Source: Lutraria lutraria | Lineage: Eukaryota > Mollusca > Bivalvia > Venerida > Mactridae | Length of the DNA stretch: 64,000 nt | Direction: 5' to 3' | Assembly (NCBI GenBank): GCA_964023205.1 | Contig: OZ026844.1 | Span: 35,635,326-35,699,325 of the forward strand | In this document: positions 58,101-64,000 of the stretch, one piece after another | How the letters are laid out: each line of letters begins with the position of its first letter | Position numbering within the stretch: position 1 is the stretch's first letter | The notes under the pieces: model-generated | What the model was told of the DNA's origin: nothing | What the model saw: the letters and a program-made list of their open reading frames with translations, nothing else | Database searches by the model: none | Position numbers and translations under genes: made by a program

Positions 58101-61100
58101 TACATCAGTAGTACAAGTAAGCGGCAGATAAAACAAAAAGGGAGACCAATGAGTTAGTTAAAGCTGTTATGGCCATCAAAAAGAGATTTTGAGCAGCTTG
58201 TTGAAATAAAATAAAAAATGTAGAATAAAAACATACAATGATATGTTGTAAATGGGCTTTTATTAAAGCCATAAAAACATTATCAAAATTAAACAAGAAC
58301 AGAGAAGACCCATAAGTTAGTTAAAGCTAGTCTAATTCTGATCCGGATGCATAATCAATAATAATAGAACAATCCATTTATAATCTCAAAAAAGCATTGC
58401 TGAACAAAGTGTGTAGACCTAAAGATGAAGAGGAGCTTACACATTTATCTGTTGCCAGAATTCGAAAAAAAGCATGGCAATTCAAGGTCCTAATTATGGT
58501 TTATAATTTGAAAATGATTTTGCACGAAATATTTAAACGTAAAGATGTAAGGTTGTAAAAGCTAAGATCTTTTAACCTGTTCGTGTATGAAAAAAATAAC
58601 TCTTTCACTGTCATGTTTTTTTTGTTTTTTTACGACATAGGTATTCATACTACACGAACATTTCAGTCTTGGTGTGAAGGACTTTCTTAGAAGACTTGAG
58701 TATTTCTATCTCATTCAGATGTCAAAGTGTCATTAACAAGAACTTATAATACACCTTCTTGACCATGTTACGGAGACACCCTGTATCTAAATTTAGGCTA
58801 ACGGAAGCTCCAAAGAAACTATTAAGAGATTCATCAAATATTTGAAGACTTGAGTATTTCTTTTTTGAGAATATATCTCATTCAGATGTCAAAGTGTCAT
58901 TAACAATAACTTATCATACAACGCCTTTTTGACCATGTTACGGAGACACCCTGTATCTAAATTTAGGCTAACGGAAGCTCCAAAGAAACTATTAATAGAT
59001 TCATGAAATATTTCTACCCATTTCAGCCTTGTCACCACTGTGATCAGAGAGGATGGCATTGGTGTTGGAGATGTGGCGGTGATGGTCGAAACCGTTGTAA
59101 TAGCTGTGGTGGTGACGGCAGACGTATGGAAATGGACCACCAAACTCATCAACAACGACAAGTACGATGCCATTCTTGCAACGGATCGGGCCAGAAAAGG
59201 TAGGAAGTAATAATTTTAATGAACCGTTTAATACTAAAGAATTGTGTTATTCTAAGTACACATTTCCCTGAAATCTCCTTTAACATACAACTAGATAATC
59301 TTATCACAATTACTGGCGCATTCAAGCCAGGGTTATCAACAACTTCGCACTAAGGTCACTATTAGAACAAACATTCACATTTTCATTTTTTTACATGTTT
59401 GCAGTAGCATCTGCAACAAAATTAAACTCATCATCATCGCCGCCATCATCCCCGTTGTCATCGGTATCACTACTTCCGATATCATCATCAAAATTCCATC
59501 ATCTTTATGTTATCATCAGCATCATCATATTTAAGATCATCAACATCTAAACCTTCAAATATTTTGATTGTTTTCTTATCTATATTACAGATGTCATACC
59601 TGTGGAGGTGATGGACGTATCACATGTAAAGAGTGTGAAGGTTTTAGAATGCTCCGCTGTTATATAGAACTTACCATAACGTTGTAAGTAGAGATACTGA
59701 AGTTTGTTGGTTAAATATTTGTTTCTCGGATGTTACAGCAATAAAAGCATGAACTTTTCGAGATCTTTGACATCTGCTTCTTCTTTATTGCAATCACCAT
59801 CTCCCACATTTCATAATTCTAATGTTTTCCCATATACTCCTACTTCTTCACTTCATGTTCATTTACATTCTTTCCCAATTTATATTCATCTCTCTTCCCA
59901 ACACATACATCCTCCTCCTAGTTCCCCTCCTCTGTTTTTTTTTTCATTTTCTTCCTTTGAGAATTCTACTTTTTCAATATTTCTCCTCATTTCCTTTCTC
60001 CTTCTACCGTTCTTCATCATTTTCGCTATTTGGATGTACTTCTTCTTCAATATCTAGTTCTCCATCTCTTCCATCCTCTTTGACAGTTGACTTTAATTTA
60101 TATCGGTAATTGGAGTTGTAAAAAAATAGAGAGAGTAAAGGAAAGTACATGTTTTGAATATTGAAGTATGTTCCAAATTTCAGTACCAACCATAGCGAGG
60201 ATTACATTCTGGAAACTACTGATATGCCTGATGAACTTGTACGAGAAGTTGGTGGAAAACTCGTGTTTGAAGATGTTAAACCAATGGTAAAACTCTAATT
60301 ACTTCCTTTTTATTATGTTCATTAGCTCGTTTCGAAGAAAAAGTCGCGCTATTGCGATCACTGCGGCGTCTTTGTCTGCGTCATGCAAAAACATTAATCA
60401 GAGCCCTTTTTGGTAGCAACATGAAACTTTATAGGTGGATAGATCTCACTGAGGCGGTGAACAGACTAGCATTGGTATCGCTCGTGGCGCTCTTGTTTAA
60501 TATAGCAACCTATTGGGTGATTTTAATAAATAATTGGTGGAAGCATAAAACTAGCTCAAACCACTTGTAGCTAGCTGAAGACCTCACAAGTTGGCACCTC
60601 CCCCCCCCCTCTCCTACGGGAAGCTGAGTTTTGTCCTCTTTATGTGTATGTTTCTTCTATATGTTGGGTGGATTGTGGGAAGGGTAGTAGATTTGGGATG
60701 TTGGGAATTGTTTGTCTTGCGTCCTTTTCTCTATGAGTTATTTTCTTATCATCTTTGAAATACATGCCTGAATATTATTTTAGGTGTGGCCAATCGTGTC
60801 GTACCCAGTTAAAGAAGTTAACGACAACTCTGTGAGGCTTGTCAATATGCATCGTGGTAACTGGCCCTCTGAGAGAATCTTGAGCCAGGTTTGTATTAGT
60901 TTATTGTGTAAAAATTGGGTGTAGATACAAGCATTCGAACTTTATAGGGACATCATTTTACCGTTGAATGTGGATAAAAACGGACTCTTTATCTCATTGA
61001 TACGTAGTACGGATATAATTCAAAATTGCTACTTTCTGAATTAAATATTATCAAGATGTACTCAAATAGAAATCTAGAATTAAATGTACTAATATTTTCT

Positions 61101-61528
61101 GAGCAGAAGTCTATTAAATCTTATTGTATGCAATAAAAAGGAGAGAAAACTCTTCTTTCTCTCCGGATAACTAGTTACCCCCCCCCCTCGTCTACATGAA
61201 TTTTACATTTTCAAAAACTAGTTCCCGCTGATTTGCATTTACAAAGCCTTTGGTGCACTGCAAATTTTTTAGAGAACCATACTTAATGAGGGAAATTTAG
61301 GTCGTGACCACAAAAAATTAGTCATTTCATAAAAGTTCGTAGTACATCAATAATAAATACTAATTGTTGCTATGGTTACAGAGACAGAGGTTGCGTGGTG
61401 TCCCAGTAACCGAAGTGAAATATAAATGGGAGGAACACTCAACACGATACTGGGTTTATGGAAACGAGAGAAAAGTATATGCTCCCGATTATCCTCAACA
61501 ATGTTGCTGTGGCTGTGAAATTCTGTGA
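52173..61528 (+). CDS. SSUH2: Whole gene: SSUH2-like protein, copy B, 390 aa, 11 coding exons
   Basis: Coding exons: 52173-52188, 55649-55672, 56200-56331, 56677-56740, 57283-57412, 57931-58116, 59027-59199, 59591-59683, 60184-60286, 60784-60888, 61382-61528, totalling 1173 bases. The protein starts with a Met/Gly/Pro-rich region (PPPG and DPPP motifs) and GYEGVGF. It continues with YRGGPVDGPQNG and a cysteine-rich domain with six CxxC pairs (Cys186 to Cys257), five of them followed by GGDG or a close form, then a C-terminal domain ending CCCGCEIL. The DnaJ-type cysteine domain suggests zinc binding and perhaps protein-interaction duties; no J domain is present. It is the more canonical of the two copies. 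Human SSUH2 has been linked to dentin dysplasia; a biomineral role in this animal would be speculation. Confidence 0.92.
52189..55648 (+). other. Intron 1 of SSUH2-like copy B
   Basis: About 3.46 kb, AT-rich. It contains a copy of dispersed repeat family X (53690-53870) and a degraded repeat with 'acagtaatctctcgagtaac' wording near 54765-54955. No exon seen. Confidence 0.6.
53690..53870 (+). repeat. Dispersed repeat family X, copy 2
   Basis: gcgatcggtgcaaacgctcg, tctgttcaccgcctcgttga, gctgttacctctgatagttt match the phrases at 46600-46720 in order. Intron 1 of copy B. Confidence 0.65.
55649..55672 (+). CDS. SSUH2: SSUH2-like copy B, exon 2 (24-nt microexon)
   Basis: Between attttcttttttcag and gtaagt. 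Phase 1 in and out. Encodes GGMGQMPQ. Too short for routine gene finders. It is accepted because flanking phases match and copy A has the equivalent 30-nt exon. Confidence 0.85.
56200..56331 (+). CDS. SSUH2: SSUH2-like copy B, exon 3
   Basis: Acceptor aatatttacag, donor gtaggt. 132 nt. Encodes WRPGMDQAPGPPPGVRMDA, then PPPGAGDPAYPPVAGYEGVG and FGQA. It parallels copy A exon 3 residue by residue without gaps. Confidence 0.92.
56677..56740 (+). CDS. SSUH2: SSUH2-like copy B, exon 4
   Basis: Acceptor tttatttaag, donor gtaaga. 64 nt. Encodes PMPPPPQPPPQGDPPPMQFT, a polyproline segment that may bind SH3, WW or profilin-type domains. Much less proline-rich in copy A. Confidence 0.9.
57283..57412 (+). 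CDS. SSUH2: SSUH2-like copy B, exon 5
   Basis: Acceptor gcatttttcag, donor gtaagt. 130 nt. Encodes LAKLDEDACRSAMIQHVSEH, then CCYGSTPAKEM and FEGITALH. Helix-rich segment conserved with copy A. Confidence 0.93.
57931..58116 (+). CDS. SSUH2: SSUH2-like copy B, exon 6
   Basis: Acceptor tttttttcag, donor gtaagc. 186 nt, phase 0. Encodes YILETFAEGRNTKNATVPYR, then GGPVDGPQNGIPPPPW and REVPHTSVVQ. Confidence 0.95.
58690..59013 (+). repeat. Recent tandem duplication in intron 6 of copy B
   Basis: The block from aagacttgagtatttc (58691) to attcatcaaatattt (about 58842) is repeated from 58845 to about 59013 with few differences. The second copy has an extra 'ttttttgagaatata'-type insertion. The second copy ends 13 bp before the exon 7 acceptor, so the duplication has doubled the sequence upstream of the branch-point region. 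Confidence 0.9.
59027..59199 (+). CDS. SSUH2: SSUH2-like copy B, exon 7 (cysteine-rich domain, first part)
   Basis: Acceptor cccatttcag, donor gtagga. 173 nt. Encodes CHHC (186-189), CWRCGGDG (197-204), CNSCGGDG (208-215) and CHSCNGSG (232-239). Canonical DnaJ-type zinc repeats except for the first pair, which is followed by DQRG, as in copy A (DTRG). Confidence 0.95.
59410..59560. repeat. ATC-rich simple repeat
   Basis: Imperfect tcatcatcatcgcc-type run in intron 7 of copy B. No coding role, since the flanking exons are placed by homology. Confidence 0.8.
59591..59683 (+). CDS. SSUH2: SSUH2-like copy B, exon 8 (cysteine-rich domain, second part)
   Basis: Acceptor tatattacag, donor gtaagt. 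93 nt. Encodes CHTCGGDG (243-250), CKEC (254-257) and LRCYIELTITL. Confidence 0.94.
59755..60100. repeat. Pyrimidine-rich low-complexity stretch
   Basis: TC-rich sequence in intron 8 of copy B, with runs such as ttcttcctttgag and ccttctaccgttcttc. The two plus-strand open frames over it follow from the scarcity of purines (few stop codons) and are not genes. Confidence 0.75.
60184..60286 (+). CDS. SSUH2: SSUH2-like copy B, exon 9
   Basis: Acceptor ccaaatttcag, donor gtaaaa. 103 nt. Encodes TNHSEDYILETTDMPDELV, then VGGKLVFEDVKPM. Confidence 0.93.
60320..60520 (-). repeat. Dispersed repeat family X, copy 3 (inverted)
   Basis: On the minus strand it reads gagcgccacgagcgatacca, tctgttcaccgcctcagtga, gatctatccacctataaagt, matching the copies at 46590-46770 and 53725-53870. 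The plus-strand 72-codon open frame at 60352-60570 lies on this repeat. Intron 9 of copy B. Confidence 0.7.
60784..60888 (+). CDS. SSUH2: SSUH2-like copy B, exon 10
   Basis: Acceptor attattttag, donor gtttgt (weak but required by homology). 105 nt. Encodes VWPIVSYPVKEVNDNSVRLV, then NWPSERILSQ. Confidence 0.9.
61382..61528 (+). CDS. SSUH2: SSUH2-like copy B, exon 11 (terminal coding exon)
   Basis: Acceptor atggttacag. 147 nt including TGA at 61526-61528. Encodes LRGVPVTEVKYKW, WVYGNERKVYAPDYP and the cysteine-rich tail CCCGCEIL. The last four residues, CEIL, form a CaaX-like box preceded by three further cysteines. Confidence 0.94.
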   Translation, partial: RQRLRGVPVTEVKYKWEEHSTRYWVYGNERKVYAPDYPQQCCCGCEIL

Positions 61529-64000
61529 TACAACAATGATTGGATTAAACCATGGCGAACATTTCTGTAACATAACCCTTTGACAGCCCAACTCTATAAC
61601 TAATTATGGTGGAACCTCTCGAATCAAGACCCCTCGAATCTGGAAATAACTTTAGTCTGGACGAATTCGTGGATACTGATACAGTAATTCATTAAATTTC
61701 TTTGACCATCCTGTTGCTACCTACATGTATTTGACAAAAGATAAACGATCCATCTGATCCGGACTATATTCTTATACGGAAAAGTCCGGTATAAATAGGT
61801 GTTACTGTATAGATCATACGATCAGTTGAAAGCACAGATGTTCTGGTTTTGCATTTCTTTACTCATGGCTTTACTTAGTTTTGCTGTTATAAAATTATTA
61901 TTTATTTACATTATTATTCATATTTTTACATGTTTATTTATTTTGGTCATGTGAAAAATTATTTTTAAATAGATATAATACATGTATTTATTCCATACAA
62001 GTACATTTTATATACAAGTTTTATTTTTACATGCTTCTGTGATGTCTTTTTTAATATAATTATTTGTGAATTGTTCATGCACCAATATAATCTATCAATT
62101 GGAAAGAAAGACGAGTTCAATACACAAAACTTTGTTTGTTTGTTTGTTTGTTTGTTTGTTCTCAAATAGCCCAAGCATTGACGAAATGTGCAGTTAGAAA
62201 GAATTCGATTCGAGTGTAGCACTGGACTTATTCGGTCATTCCTTAAAGACGGCGTTAATTAAATCGTACACGATTTTTGCAATATCATTATGGAATATGT
62301 TTAACTACTAGTATACATATGCAATTAGGTTAATCACATAGATCACTGACTAGTAAATCTCATACAAATACATTTCAGATATTTTAACAAAAAAATCAGT
62401 AGTAACGGATCTATGATAGTAAGATTGTAATAAAGTCTATTACAGGTCGAACTGAACATAACTTACTGAACAAAATACACCAACTCAGAATTCTACAAAC
62501 GACTTCAGAAGATTGTTTTGGCGAAATCAATGTTTACTTTTTTTGTATTATAAATGTTAGGTGATTACTGATTTTTAGATTCACGGCGGAGTAAGATAAA
62601 AATTACGATTGCAAATAAATAAATGAACAAAGTATTCACTGGATAAACAAGTGTACAATGATGACCCATATCATCTCACCAACGAACATGTAGGTTTATC
62701 TAGCTATGGCATTTTTGTCATAACAGCGTACTAAATTATAGATTTGCAAAGGTTCATAATGGAAGACTTTCTATACAAATGATTAACAGAAAGACAACAT
62801 AATTAGGACAGAAGGTAACTTGCATCAAATTTAATCATGCATGGAGAGTTGTATATTACACAATGATATATCTTTATAAGTAATAATAAAACCATAGGCG
62901 CTTGGTTTCACGTTTTTGTCCGTTTCTGTCGATCTTTCACAATTCCGTTTCTGTCGATCTTTCACAATTCACCTCTCTAGAGAGGTGAATTGTGAAAGAT
63001 CGACAGAAACGGAAACAAAAACATGAAACCAAGCGCCTATGAATAAAACGTTTCGACATTCCTTAATAAGCATTGTATTTCTTTAATTGAATTGCAAAAA
63101 TCGTTTATGGACCTCCAATTATTTATTTTGGAGGACGAAATTATAAAGCAGGCCGCACGTGAAAATCGTGTCGTTTCATTTGAAAATGTTTCGGGGGGGG
63201 GGGGGGGGGGGGCTAAAGTTTCGACTTGTGTTACACGTTCAAAAATAAACTACAATCTTCATCCAATGTGCTATATATAACAAATAACGAGCTATATTCA
63301 TAATCTGGCAATTTTAGGCAAATTATGTTGAAGACTGCAGTCAAGTAAGGCAAATAATTTTTACTCACAATTTTGTAGACTTCAAATAATATCCTAGTAA
63401 TTGGAATATTAGTTAATCCTGTAAGTCACTAAATCACGAACACTCTAAGTTCATGTATACAATGTCACATCACTATACACATATTCCTGATAAACATTGG
63501 CTTATTATTTAAGAAACAATTGGTGTTTCCCAGGCATATGTGCTCAAATTAATCAATCATAGACAATATTTAGACAGAGAGAGAGTAGAAGCACGGACTG
63601 CACGTGCAACTTGCCTTATTTCGTCTTTCAAACACATCAGAAAAAATAAACGAGGTTTTACAAATCACTGTAATCTTCACATTCTTTAGTTGTGTTCTAA
63701 TATATTTTAACATAAGTGTAAATGGTGAGTGACGAAAATCAAGTGCCAATTTGAATGCTTCGTATTTTTCGTAAGTTTTAATTCGGAAAAGTTTCGAATT
63801 AACATATAAAAAATTCATAGATTTTTTTTATTTTTGTTTATATGGGTTTAACACTGTTTTTCAATATTTTCACCGTTTTATACGGAGGCCGATTGAAATA
63901 ACTATAACCCATAGTGTAGATATTCTAGATACATGGCCTGACCAAGAACCAAGTTTATATCGAAAATGGCCGTGAATTCAAAATGATCCGAACGTCTGTG
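61529..64000. other. Downstream region without a recognised gene
   Basis: AT-rich. It contains the probable 3' UTR of copy B (ATTAAA at 61691-61696), a (GTTT)n microsatellite at about 62132-62160, a foldback element at 62893-63041 and a G-homopolymer near 63192-63212. Open frames at the right edge show no recognised domain. Confidence 0.6.
62893..63041. mobile_element. Foldback MITE (149 bp), hAT-like, with 8-bp target-site duplication
   Basis: The left end cataggcgcttggtttca and the right end tgaaaccaagcgcctatg are exact reverse complements, and the arms pair nearly to the centre (cacctctctagagaggtg). The left arm carries an extra tandem copy of a 25-bp piece (cgtttctgtcgatctttcac...). The 8 bases aataaaac lie directly on both sides (62885-62892 and 63042-63049). 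An 8-bp duplication with CA-starting ends fits hAT-family MITEs. Confidence 0.88.

Noticed and set aside
59704..60109. Two overlapping plus-strand open frames of 95-117 codons
   Set aside because: They cover a pyrimidine-rich low-complexity stretch in intron 8 of copy B where stop codons are rare.
60352..60570. 72-codon open frame with a hydrophobic segment
   Set aside because: It lies on an inverted copy of dispersed repeat family X.

Overview
This window is eukaryotic nuclear DNA. It is AT-rich, its genes are split by GT-AG introns, and it is crowded with minisatellites, short inverted-repeat elements, tRNA-derived SINE-like heads and dispersed repeats of a style I associate with bivalve molluscs. 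A bivalve is my best guess for the host; no species is claimed. All coding calls come from reading splice signals, reading frame and paralogue comparison by eye.

Three protein-coding genes can be supported, all on the + strand. (1) 13253-27077: a two-exon (as far as visible) gene of about 799 codons. Exon 1 encodes an N-terminus beginning MGGTLSC, a classic myristoylation plus palmitoylation signal. After an intron of about 11.4 kb, one large exon encodes a basic/proline-rich linker, a CARD-like death-fold domain and ten ribonuclease-inhibitor-type leucine-rich repeats. No NACHT ATPase lies between CARD and LRR, so it looks like a membrane-anchored CARD-LRR adaptor or sensor. (2) 33310-50283 and (3) 52173-61528: two tandem SSUH2-like genes of 11 coding exons each. 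Exons 3 to 11 have exactly the same lengths and phases in both copies. Only the short exon 2 differs (30 against 24 nt), giving 392 and 390 aa. Both proteins carry a six-CxxC DnaJ-type cysteine-rich domain, and both end in a CaaX-like tetrapeptide (CTIL and CEIL).

Layout: 1-13.2 kb has no recognised gene. 13.4-24.8 kb is the intron of the CARD-LRR gene, with a 40/41-bp minisatellite near 18.4-18.8 kb. 27.7-33.3 kb is intergenic and holds a dispersed repeat, an inverted-repeat element, a 1.2-kb array of 22-bp units and a 0.7-kb array of 34/44-bp units that ends about 0.5 kb before the first SSUH2-like ATG. 33.3-50.3 kb is SSUH2-like copy A, whose introns hold two blocks of a 42-bp minisatellite, a non-LTR retrotransposon remnant, another 42-bp and a 33-bp minisatellite, and MITE-like elements. 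50.3-52.2 kb is the spacer between copies and contains a 375-bp terminal-inverted-repeat element. 52.2-61.5 kb is copy B. 61.5-64 kb has no gene but contains a near-perfect 149-bp foldback element flanked by 8-bp direct repeats.

The most interesting points are the NACHT-less, dually acylated CARD-LRR protein with SH3/SH2-ligand-like motifs, and the predicted prenylation of both SSUH2-like proteins. No prokaryotic-type system, CRISPR array or virus was seen.
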